The notes beneath the pieces were generated by a model, which was given only the letters and a program-made list of their open reading frames with translations, did not search any database and was not told where the DNA came from. From Hexactinellida sp. DTS-2022 (Eukaryota; Porifera; Hexactinellida): a stretch of 64,000 nucleotides of DNA. The DNA lies in NCBI GenBank assembly GCA_028753945.1, contig JAPNXP010000001.1:12204501-12268500 (forward strand), written 5' to 3'. A program made the translations under genes and the position numbers. Numbering within the stretch: position 1 is the stretch's first letter; every line of letters begins with the position of its first letter. This document shows, piece after piece, positions 43,647-53,841 of the stretch.

Positions 43647-44384
43647 ACGCAAGTGATGTAAGTTTAAAGTTGAATGATATTAGTAAGGACTAAGGAGCTT
43701 GAGGAAATTTCTGATAATTTTTGCAGGAATTAAGAAAACAAACTACTTGATGAATTCTTCTTAACTAATCCAAATGTACAAATTTTTGCACAATGGGAAC
43801 AAAATACGAAGGAAAATTTTAAATTCACAAGGGAACGCCTTAAATATGCAACCTTTGAGAAGTGTAAAAAGAGAGCGAATATTTTATTAAGCATCGAAAA
43901 ATGCTAAGAGGAGTTGATGTTATAGAGAGTAAGTTGATTCAATATGCTAAAGATTTTATTGAAGCAAACAAAAAATATTTTCACTAATACTATCTCCGAA
44001 TAAAATAAATCATAACTAACTTATCAAAAAAATTGAGGTTAATTTGGGCACGAAAACAATAAGCGTAGGGGTCTTGATTCGAAGCAATACGGTATTCGAG
44101 TAAAAACGGCATGTGTTGTATATACGTATATACATGTTGTGGATCATGTATTATCTTAATTAAAAGGTGCAATTGGTGCACCCTAGTAAAGATTGTTGTG
44201 GCATTGGACCCGAGTATATTGGAAAGATTTCCCAGTAGATATAGATTAAGATGGTGGCACTTATTCCTGTTCTTCTCTACTTGGCAGTTCTTTAAAATGT
44301 TCGATAGTTTTTTGATACTTCATTCACTACGTATCTTTTGTACAGAAGACTTATACATTATATCTCGTATTCATTTTAGTGGTA

Positions 44385-44693
44385 CAGTACACCCTCGCTA
44401 ATCCGAACAGAGGTGTTCCGATTCAAAAATCTTCTGTTCCGATTAGTGAATTCGTTCGGATTAGTGAAGTAATGCATTTTATATGGGCATCTATAAATGA
44501 GAATCTCGATAATCCGAACCAAACTTGTACAAACCTTGTTAATCCGCTGTATCCGCAATAAACATCAAGTGTACTCCTTAAAACACTTGCCTCAGACTTA
44601 TTTTTTATATTTCCATGTCAATTTACGATTTTTCCCCACATTTATTAGAAGAATATTTTGGTTTCTCCTGTTCGGATTAGCGAGGGTGTACTG
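44385..44693. mobile_element. TA-type MITE, CAGTACACCCTCGCTAATCC ends
   Basis: 309 bp with perfect ends (CAGTACACCCTCGCTAATCC and inverse), flanked by TA at 44383-44384 and 44694-44695. Copy 1 shows the uninterrupted GGTACCATC at 30129-30137. Confidence 0.92.
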
Positions 44694-45814
44694 TACCATC
44701 ATTTTTGTTATAATACCTGATAAGTACTGGATTTAACATAACCTAATTGTTCCCATATTAGCCTGTTATATGTCTAAGTGTGTTGCAGTATCCTCTGAGG
44801 AGCTGCAAACAGTTCTTCTCATTGACAAATCGAGCTATATTATAAGTACCGTAATTCGCCTAATAATAGCAATTGCACATATTTTGGCTGCGACTTGTTA
44901 TTAGGAAGCACATCATTCATTATATATTAAAATTACTAAATTAGTGTAAACACCTCCTTTTACTAATCTACCTTGTATTTGTGAATAAGTTTGTAGTATC
45001 TATGTAGTTTCTAAGTGATCGGGTTGACCGCTGAGATAACACAACTCAGATGGCAACCCGATCACTTTGAAACTGCTGTGGCATCATAATGTGTCCGTGT
45101 GACCTATCAGCTGTTAATTAACACGCTCCCGCCTCTAAGTGGTCAGGTTGACCCATGAGGATTTCACAGTACTCAGACGGCAACCCGATCACTTTGAGTT
45201 GAGAGCGTGTTCGCAACTAGAATGTCCAACTTTCCAACTTGATTCCTTTTATATCAACAGAATTTTGAAACTTGAAACCTTACTGCTCTATGGCTTAATA
45301 CAATTGGAATTTATTAAGCCATTCAACTGAATAATGAATTTGGTTAAATAGCAGCATTCCTACTCTCCACTAGTTACTACGTATATGCAATTCCATTGAT
45401 GGATTATGGTTTCTATGCAAATGTCTGAGGTTTGTGGCTTAAGTACTTAAGCAATAGTTGGAATTAACATATGTTACCATACGTATATTTATGTAAGCAA
45501 GGTCTCATTCAGTCTTTCGTGCGACGCGCCTGAAGGCGAATGAAGTTGAAAGGAAACTTTTCAAGGTACGAAAATTGAGAGAAACTCACAAAAACTTGAT
45601 GCATAATGAGTAATTTTTGCTTCGAAAATTATGTCTTTCAACTGATTTTATATATCCTAACACGTTAATGTACAGTACAGCCTCGATTAACTTAAATTAT
45701 CCAAACTTCCTGGCTGATCTCAATGTTATTCCATAAATTAGTTCAGCCTTAAGCCTACATTATCCGAACGAGTTTGACTGCTCCAGACGAGTTCGGATTT
45801 CAGGTTGCACTGTA

Positions 45815-46314
45815 CAGTGGAACCTCTATAAGTGGGGGAGCTGGGACGGGGAAAATTTCAATTGCCCCCCATTCCCCGGTTATAAAATTCAATTGGAAAA
45901 ACATTATATATGCTATATTATACAAAATATTCATATAACACACACATTAATGCACGTTCTAGTTCTTATTTGTATGTTATGACAATTTAGTTAACTGCTG
46001 ATCTACACTAGGTGATTTATTCTAAAAACATCAGAGTAGATCAATCGAAAATATTTTTTCTGTAGAACTTTTGAGTCGATTTATTTGAAATATTGTATAA
46101 TTTTATAAAAATCATGTTAGGATTTGTCCATTCCCCCCATTTATGGAGGTTGTTTTGTATGGAGATAAAAACTCCTTGAAATTTATGGTCCCCCATTCCC
46201 CACTTCCCCGCTTATAGAGGTTCATTTGTATGGATATAAACGAATATGGTAAAAAAATTCCCCACTTATGGAGGTTCCCAATTTATAGAGACCCCACTTA
46301 TAGAGGTTGCACTG
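45815..46314. mobile_element. TA-type MITE, CAGTGGAACCTCTATAAGTG ends
   Basis: 500 bp, left CAGTGGAACCTCTATAAGTG, right the inverse (…CACTTATAGAGGTTGCACTG), with TA at 45813-45814 and 46315-46316. It landed in the terminal TA of an older MITE (CAGTACAGCCTCG ends). Copy 1 has the empty site CACTGTATTTGC near 31355. Confidence 0.92.
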
Positions 46315-47387
46315 TATTTGCAAACGTATCTAGGTAATATGCTAAGATATTTATCCTCAATATTCATTCAAATACAATTATAATTAACTATGTCTCTTAT
46401 ATCAGAGGCAATACTGATAAAATTTAGTTTTTGGCAAAATTAGGAAAGTGAGACGTATAAATTTATCGGTAATCGGATACTTTCGTCGCCGGACATTTCG
46501 TCGCTGAATCATACACACCCCAAACCACATTTTGCTTTTGCTTACGCTTGTTAATGACATTATTTAACAGGATCAAATTAAGCTTTTTTATTCTGATGGT
46601 TACACCTTTAGTTATTCAATTACCAAGACAAGTAAAAATACAGAGTAAGCTTGCATTGGAGAATTTTTTAATAGTCCCAACCAATATTCTTCCCAACTCT
46701 CACATTGGGTTAGCTAAAATTTGCAAACAGTTGTTTTAAAACAAATGAAAATACTCGTGAACAACTTCAGTGTAACATTTACAAATGAAATATTACAATT
46801 TCAGTTAATTATACTTTATTGTGAAAAATAGTAAAATACTAATTTGCAGCCTTTAATGATTCTACAATTATTCTACTCTTTTCTCGCTTTCCCGGGACAC
46901 CAAGGCAAGGACCGTCGCAATTGTTTCCAATTGTTTTAAACTCATTCATAAAATGAATACATTGAGGCAACTCAAAATGAGTTGAATTAAAAAATGAATT
47001 CAATAAAATCTAGAATTACAGCTGTACCAACAGCATTTTCTTTTGGATGCACTATATTTTGGTGATTTATTGAAAATGCATCTATGAGAAAATGTCGTCG
47101 CCACAGCTGTATTAGTTTAGGGATAATGCCTCCTTGCACCCCAATGGGCAGAGCATTAAGCGCTCCTCATGTTTTGCTCTGCTCCCAATAATAAAAATTA
47201 GCGGCGCTCCTGTTTTCGCTCCTCCGATAAAAAATGGAGCGCTCTCACTTTGAGCTCCTTAATTCTTGTTCACCAAATGTGCTAAATAAAAAGTTAGTTA
47301 ATTAATTCTGATTCGCGCTTAAGCGGAGTCTACTATACATAATCGACACCATTACCTATCTTGTATTCAACGGATATTTCCATATTA

Positions 47388-47573
47388 CAGTAGAACCTCG
47401 TTAGTATAAACACATTTAATACGATTTTTCCGGATTTGACGAACAAACAATTCCACAGAATCAGGTCCCTACAATGGCTATTCAATGGGTATTACTCCGA
47501 TTTAATAATATGATTTCCGGATAAAGCTAACAAAATTTACCGTCCGTTGGTGCTCGTATTAATGAGGCTACTG
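47388..47573. mobile_element. TA-flanked MITE, CAGTAGAACCTCG family (copy 2)
   Basis: Orthologous within the duplication to 32437-32621: TA-CAGTAGAACCTCGTTAG at the left, inverse at the right. Confidence 0.7.
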
Positions 47574-47754
47574 TATATAGACATGTACGTAAAGATCTTA
47601 TCCATGTTTTAATAAAAATCAATACATATTGTGTATTCTATTTCCTGAAAATGTGGCTCTCATACTATAATTTTTTTTCTAAAAGTCTACGCCGATTGAG
47701 GACTGCACCCTCCAGGTGAATGGCTCGATACGATTACGAAATGATAGGGAATTA

Positions 47755-47850
47755 TTATATAGGGGCGAGAGTAGGTTTTGCAATCCCGGGATCCCGGGAT
47801 CCCTATACATTTTCTCCCGGGATTCGAGACCAATCCCGGGATTCAATAAA
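47755..47850. repeat. AATCCCGGGATCCCGGG palindrome cluster
   Basis: Five CCCGGGA-type palindromes in ~85 bp directly beyond the end of the duplication. A second cluster with the same words is at 54325-54415. Possibly ends of one DNA element family. Confidence 0.5.
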
Positions 47851-48184
47851 GTACTAGAAATCCTGATCAATTTGTTGTTGTTAAGTGCTAACCACGTTCC
47901 ATTAATGCAAATCCTTTGATTTAATAATTAAATGTGTGAACATAAACACGATGCTCAACAAGAATTATCATATATGATTCCAGGTGTTTACTACTAATTA
48001 TTCTCTTTAATTATTTACACTTTTATCACTATTACACTCATTATACAGCATTAAGACGCGAAAATCTGGAATATTCGATCTTCTCTTATACCGTAACATT
48101 AATTAGGCGTATGAAAATTGGATCAGGGATAGGACGTATTTACAAATGTCTGTATAATATTCCACTGATTACAACATTTCCATG

Positions 48185-48972
48185 CATGGCCTACTTAATA
48201 TACGGCTATATATGTTCCCGAGAAGGCCAAGAAAGAAGAAGGCCAGTTTCTAATTTTCATTTTAGGATAAACTATGCCTCCTATTGTTGTTATTTGGGTT
48301 GTATATGTGGTAATCAACTATTATGAGTCCAATGGAACCACTTTTGAGAATCTCAGATTTGTGGTTAAGCTGTTTAGGCGCAATTTAATGATGACGGTAA
48401 CAATTTATTGTAAAATGAATTTTTTTCAAATATCATTAATTTCAGTTTCTTCCTACTTTCTAATAATTTTATAATAGGAATACTAATATAGGGATATATT
48501 TCATACCCCAAAGGCTACTAAATCACAAAATGGCGACATTCTAAAAAAAATGAAAAATTATAAAGCAACCACATGCTAAAATACAAGTAGTATCCGAATT
48601 AAAACTTACTATTTTCGTACATAAAACGTATATAATTGCTGGTTTATATATATTCATTATCAATATATATCCGGAAAATGTATTCGAATTATATTAGCAA
48701 ATTATTTTCATTTTCTCGCAGTTCTTTATACTCAAATTTTATATTTTTGTATATTTGTGGTGTCATCATTAAATTGCGCCTAAACAGCTTAACCACAAAT
48801 CTGAGATTCTCAAAAGTGGTTCCATTGGACTCGCAATGGTTGATTACCCCATATACAACCCAAATAACAACAATAGGAGGCATAGTTTCTCCTAAAATGA
48901 AAATTAGAAACTGGCCTTCTTCTTTCTTGGCCTTCTCGGGAACATATATAGCCGTATATTAAGTAGGCCATG
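48185..48972. mobile_element. Long palindromic element, CATGGCCTAC family, complete
   Basis: 788 bp, arms CATGGCCTACTTAATATACG and inverse, with 7-bp duplications TTCCATG at 48178-48184 and 48973-48979. This is the cleanest copy of the family. Each arm carries a short frame from ATGCCTCCTATTGTTG (48274-48474 on plus; mirror 48689-48883 on minus). It ends ~110 bp before the HORMAD start codon. Confidence 0.88.
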
Positions 48973-49085
48973 TTCCATGTAATTAATAATTATAATCAAG
49001 CTTTTTTGAATGATGTATTCGTAATCGTAATGTAATTACTCATTAGTACCAACATACCATCTACCCAGTTAGGTAACCCTGTCAC

Positions 49086-50755
49086 ATGGCTCTGCTCACT
49101 AAGACTCGCTCCGAGAGCTGCGTCTCCACCTGGGAGAGCATATTCCCCAACCCCACCCTCGGCACCCAGCAGAGCACCGTCTTCGTTAAGAAGCTGCTCG
49201 CCATAGCGGTGTCCAACATAACCTATCTCCGGGCCATATTCCCGGAGGGCGCCTTCGGGGACAAGAAGCTGGACAGCATGAACCTCAAGGTGCTCAAGGA
49301 GGACGGCCGCTGTCCCGGCGCCTTCCAGCTCATCCAGTGGGTGAAGGGCTGCTTCGACGCTCTGGACAGACGCTACCTGCGGGCCGTGGTCCTCGGGATA
49401 TATCTGGACCCGGCCGACTGCCAGACCGCCGTGGAGACCTACACATTCCGCTTCTCCTACACGCAGGCCCCGGGCGTAGACGTGTATCGGAACGAGCGGA
49501 AGCTGCCCAGCGGCTCCCGGGGCTCCGATGACGTCAGGAGCGCCACCAGCAAGCTGCTGCGCTCCATCCTGGTGCTCACTCAGAACCTGGACCCGCTCCC
49601 CGAGGAGGCGTACATGGCCATGAAGCTGTTCTACCTGGACACGCCCACCCCCGCCGAGTACAGTCCGGCCGGCTTCTCGGCCAGCGCGGCGGGGGACTTC
49701 TGCTTCCGAGAGGAGGCCTTCCTCATCTCCGCGGGCTGTGTACAGACCCCCTTCCACGAGGTGCAGATGCGCGTAAAGGCGCTCTCCTCAAACTTCGACG
49801 CCTGTCAGATAGAGCCAGCAGTCTCCCCTCCTCCCGAGGTCCCAGCTGTCTCTTCTCTCTCCTGTCCCTGCGGCCTGGAGGAGGAGGCCGGTCCCATGCT
49901 GGCCTGTGTAGTGTGTACCAACAGACAGCACGCGGTGTGTATAGGTATCCTGGATACGGCAGTGCACATTAGGCATGTGTGTGAGAGGTGTGCGGACACA
50001 ACACACCCCTGTACAGATCCACAGCTGACCGGCTTGGGTCCGGAGGAGGCCAGGGCCGTCTGTCTGTGGAGACGGTGCATCTCCTGCTGCAGCGCTATGA
50101 GCACCATCACGCAGCACTCTCTCACGAGACGCATGCAGGTAGCGTACAGGGTTAAGTTAATGGTTATACTTTTAAAAAATAAGGACTCTACTTCTTACTT
50201 GAGGCTTAATTAAGTTTATTATCAATTCCTTATTTTCTTGGGCTCTAAATATTCCTTTGCCCTGTAGGACAGTTTTGAATATGGAAATGGTTTTATTGGG
50301 AAGATTCACTATTCGGGTCAAATAGCCTAGGAATCTATTATGCGGAGTCAACTGTAGTTAAGGTCAATAAAAATCACAAAAAATGTAAAACTTTCGGTGG
50401 AATCAATTGACTTGCTATTATTTAAGAATCCCTCTTACTCCCTGCACAGGTGTCCCCAGCAGAGGCGGGAGAGCTGCTGCAGAGACTGCGGAGAGAGGAG
50501 TTCGTGTCTCCTCTCGGACAGGGTCGGAACCCGGTCAGGTTCTGCCCCGCCCCCCTCCTGCGGGGAACTGGACTAGCCAAGTACTTTATAGGCGCCCCCC
50601 AGTCCCGGGAGAGGAGAGCTCTCTCAGAGATATCAGCTGACTCCAACAAGCTGGCTAAGCGGAAGCTCTGTTCCGGATCTATAGTGGATACAGAGCCTAG
50701 CGACGTGAAGAAGCGAAAGGAATGTGTGTACCCTATCTCCACAGCCTTGCTATAG
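49086..50755 (+). CDS. HORMA-domain meiotic chromosome-axis protein with PHD-like finger, two exons
   Basis: Exons 49086-50138 (351 codons, phase 0, donor GTAGCG) and 50450-50755 (acceptor TGCACAG) join to 452 residues. Residues ~15-225 form a HORMA domain (VFVKKLLAIAVSNITYLRAIF, FQLIQWVKGCFDALDRRYL, YTFRFSYTQAPGVDV). A PHD-like finger is at ~259-305 (C-P-C, C-V-V-C, H-A-V-C, C-E-R-C). The segment after it, across the splice (EAGELLQRLRREEFVSPLG), resembles a winged helix. The C-terminus is basic (KLAKRKLCSG, VKKRKECVYPIS) and could serve as a closure motif. HORMADs/Hop1 coat unsynapsed meiotic axes and promote break formation. Vertebrate HORMAD1/2 lack the PHD; yeast Hop1 has PHD plus winged helix. 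GC-rich exons. Confidence 0.88.
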
Positions 50756-52239
50756 ACTAGATATTCGAAACAGCTGATTATAATATACGTATATATCTTA
50801 GGCGATGCGCACTTGTACTATAACGATTGTATTATATTATTCCTACAGTATGTTGCACTGAGATAATATTAAACGTATACTGCTTATTCAGTCTCACTCT
50901 CTATTCTGCTAATAACACGAGCAAAATAATTAAAGCCTTCGATATTAGTCTCTAGGCGAATTATAACCTGTTTATCTACCGCAGTGGTCCCCAACCTGGG
51001 TCCACGGACAAATTGGGGGTCCACAAGATTTCAAAATTTGTATTACAGTCAATATTGTTTTCATGGGCCAAATTTCCCTCAAATTATTTTGAAAATTCAG
51101 AAAGAATATTTAGATGGATTATAATGGCTCTCAGCGACAGTAAACATACCGAGTTTGACTAAATCACTGAAATTACACTTCAGTTATCAACAAATATTAA
51201 TTTAATCGAACAAATGTCATTTTCATTTTTATTATTACCATATATCTCGATTAGTAGCCCCCCCCTCGAATAATTAGCAAATATAAATGTATTACCACTG
51301 CCCAGAGTAAACATCTTTTTCGAATATAAGTCCTAACATGATTATCAACCGACTTAATAAATAAATTGTGATAACATGTGATAGTCTCGAAAACTAATTA
51401 AAAAATTTGGTCCCAAAATGGCGAAAACAACAATAATCGGCTATAAATACGCTAATTGAAATACTTTCCATTTCTAAATACAGATCTTAGTAACTTTCAG
51501 AAGTGATATACTGAGTTTGTGGAGTCCAGTGGTCTAAATACGTATCTGAACGGGTGGACCATGGGTAAAATCCCCAACAGTGGGATCATGGGAGATATAA
51601 ATTGGGTGTGGCTTTGTACACGCGTATCATTACCGTTTACACCATTTACCGTTTACAGTCTGTTCTTTCTAATAGTCCACTTATTTACGTGTCCAAATCA
51701 ACTATTTATATATTTGTAATAGTCCATATTCTCTAATAGTCAACTTTGGGCCAATTTCCCACTGGTGTACTATTAGAGAACAGTGTGTACATGCAAACTT
51801 GCAGATATTTTACCGTTTGTATGAACCGAATCTAACCAGTTTTTTCAGCTTCTTAAGAATTCCAAATTATTTTCCTAAGGGTAACGAGGATTCCCTGGAT
51901 TTTCATTGCTAAATACCTGGAAATGCACATTCTATAATTCCTCTTGAACTATTTATGATTTCTTCTAGAATTGTATGTAAAAATAATGTTATTTCTTCTA
52001 GAATAACATTATTTTTACATACAATGCTTATTTATTAACGGAAATATAAGAAAATATTATTTCAAAAAAAATCCCTGGATATTCGATGCAATCCCTATAT
52101 CCCTTGATAGTTTGTTACAAGTTCATCTTAGCTCCATTGTGTTCAGATAAATTCTGACGGATGGAAAAGCTGCCCCCTGAAAAATTGGTTGCCCCTCCTC
52201 TGCCCCCCCAAGTTCGAAAAACCTGGCGCCGCGCATGGT
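50756..52239. other. Gene-free stretch with MITE remnants
   Basis: A partial MITE (CAGTGGTCCCCAACCTGGG) is at ~50983 and a perfect hairpin at 51970-52025. 51540-51780 repeats 'taatagtccac' words. 'ggcgccgcgc' near 52225 looks like an old element end. No coding region supported. Confidence 0.5.
51970..52025. repeat. Perfect 24-bp-arm hairpin
   Basis: Arms 51970-51993 (ATTGTATGTAAAAATAATGT…) and 52002-52025 are exact inverses around the 8-base loop TCTTCTAG. Confidence 0.9.
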
Positions 52240-53030
52240 TATAATACCCGTTGGAAGCAAATCTCTAGGTTCATTTTGAATTTCATTAATTTGTTTACCT
52301 ATTTTGTGTCAACAACAACAACAAATATTTATATTATAAATTTATAAATGCGAAATTCGTGTTTAGCATACTTGTTTACCTATAATACCCGTTGAAAGCT
52401 AACTTCTAGGTTGATTTTGAATTTTCATAAATTTGTTTACCTATTTGTGTAAACCAGGGTTCCGCAAACTTTCATTTATATCAGGCCACATAATCTTAAC
52501 AAAATTTTCCTCAGGCCGCAAACAATATCGATAAATTTTTCGAAATTTATAACAAAACTATTATGTTGTTGCAATACTAGAACTATACTAATTACTATAC
52601 AAAAAGTGCACAAAGGATTCTAGTCAAAAGGTTATACAGTTATGATAAAAGTAATTACAATAATATTTAATGAGAACTTGAGAAGGGTGAATTTGTCCTT
52701 ATGTGTGGCCTGAAAGCCATCGGGCTATCAGGCCACACATAAGGTTGTTTCAGGCCGCATGCGGCCTGAAAAACCTAGTTTGCGGAACCCTGGTGTAAAC
52801 AACAACAACAACAACAACAAATACTCATATTATAATTTTATAAATGCGAAATTCGAAATAAGCATACTTGTTTACCTATTATAACAGTCGTTTACCAATT
52901 ATACATTTGACAGTTAGTTTATATCTCATATATAAAACTGGTTTCTATTCCCCCATCACTTTAATACAATCCGGACAAACAAACACACACACACACACAA
53001 CAATCGAGATTTATTAATATAGATTATCAC
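52240..53030 (-). mobile_element. DINE/Helentron-like 5' part and core, inverted
   Basis: Reverse-complement of the 11441-12076 region: two to three ~140-bp core units (AGCATACTTGTTTACCTATA, AACAACAACAAC), then CACTTTAATACAATCCGGAC, AAACAAACACAC and CGAGATTTATTAATATAGAT. The microsatellite is only ~9 repeats here versus ~113 at 11465. Interrupted by a hAT MITE at 52455-52792. No hairpin end. Confidence 0.65.
52455..52792. mobile_element. hAT-like MITE, CAGGGTTCCGCAAAC ends
   Basis: 338 bp, ends CAGGGTTCCGCAAAC and GTTTGCGGAACCCTG, duplications GTGTAAAC at 52447-52454 and 52793-52800. The right part repeats AGGCCACACATAAGG and AGGCCGCATGCGGCCT. Confidence 0.92.
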
Positions 53031-53257
53031 ATTTTCAGAAGTTTTCTGAACCTTGATTAAAATTAAAAGTATTTAAAATTATGCTGGCTCACAACTTTAA
53101 TAAAAGTAAATAATGATATTAATACAAGATAATTCATAAGTTGCAAAAAACTATTTTTAGTAATAAAAATAAAAGTTAATAATATCCCATAGACCATAGT
53201 AAATATTAACATAGGTATGAAGTTAATAATCTACAATAAAACTGTAATACTCTGGTA

Positions 53258-53841
53258 TCAAATTGTGTATTTTATGAGGTATCCTGGATACGCCAGTCCA
53301 TTTTCGTATAAAACGTATACTCTGGTGCCAGCAGGATGTATCCCTGTAATAGTGTGGTAATCCTGTGGAGGCTGAGTAATGTCTCCGTCAGGTTCTTCAA
53401 ATTTGGCATTTCCAACGTAAACTTTCGCGAGAAACATAGAATGAATATCACCTTCTGTGTAAGCGAAATTGTGTGAATAAGAAGCATTCACTGCAAAGTA
53501 GATTCCCTTTCCCCAATACCCATTTCGTGCATATTCTATTTTGAATCCCAAAGGATCTCGGATTATATTCTGAGGATTTGTGCGAGATGATCCGTGAAAA
53601 AGCGGTTTGATTAGAAGTGTGTTTTCCTTAAATTCGGACAAACTCGTATCTGCGCCAGCTTGAAATCCTACTTTTAGTTTGACATTCCGAACAAAGTTAT
53701 CCCAACAAACCTTGTGGTGAATTTTTACTATGCTAACAATTGTAGTCTTCGGAAGAGTATTAAAAAAGTTTCTAGCTACCGCAGAAAATTCGTCACAATT
53801 AGTCGGAAGATCTTCTTCAAAGGAAACTGTCGATATTTGGA
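53258..53841 (-). CDS. PARP catalytic domain, 3' terminal exon
   Basis: About 194 residues, no in-frame ATG at the start. A good acceptor (ATCATTTTCTAG) on the minus strand ends at 53842, so this is the last exon of a longer gene with a phase-split first codon. PARP signature: PLFHGSSRTNPQNI (NAD-binding His), YWGKGIYFAVNASYSHNFA (Tyr of the triad), MFLAKVYVGNAKF and YHTITGIHPAGTRVYVLYEN. At the end, AYPGYLIKY has Gly where tankyrase-type enzymes have Glu (AYPEYLI). It may therefore be a mono-ADP-ribosyltransferase or inactive. It is closest in style to the PARP11/12/14 group. Upstream exons were not found in 53842-55630. Confidence 0.8.

Larger units (their letters stand above)
40850..47741. 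repeat. Segmental duplication, copy 2
   Basis: Counterpart of 26330-32790. Its own inserts are at 42563-42708 (hAT-like), 43282-43646 (TTAGGCC ends), 44385-44693 and 45815-46314 (both TA-type), plus ~43 bp near 47138 missing from copy 1. It lacks the 27931-28441 MITE. The extra length (6.9 versus 6.5 kb) is accounted for by these. Confidence 0.92.

Noticed and set aside
48996..49757. 253-codon minus-strand frame, Gly/Glu-rich
   Set aside because: Antisense shadow of the GC-rich HORMA exon; no domain.
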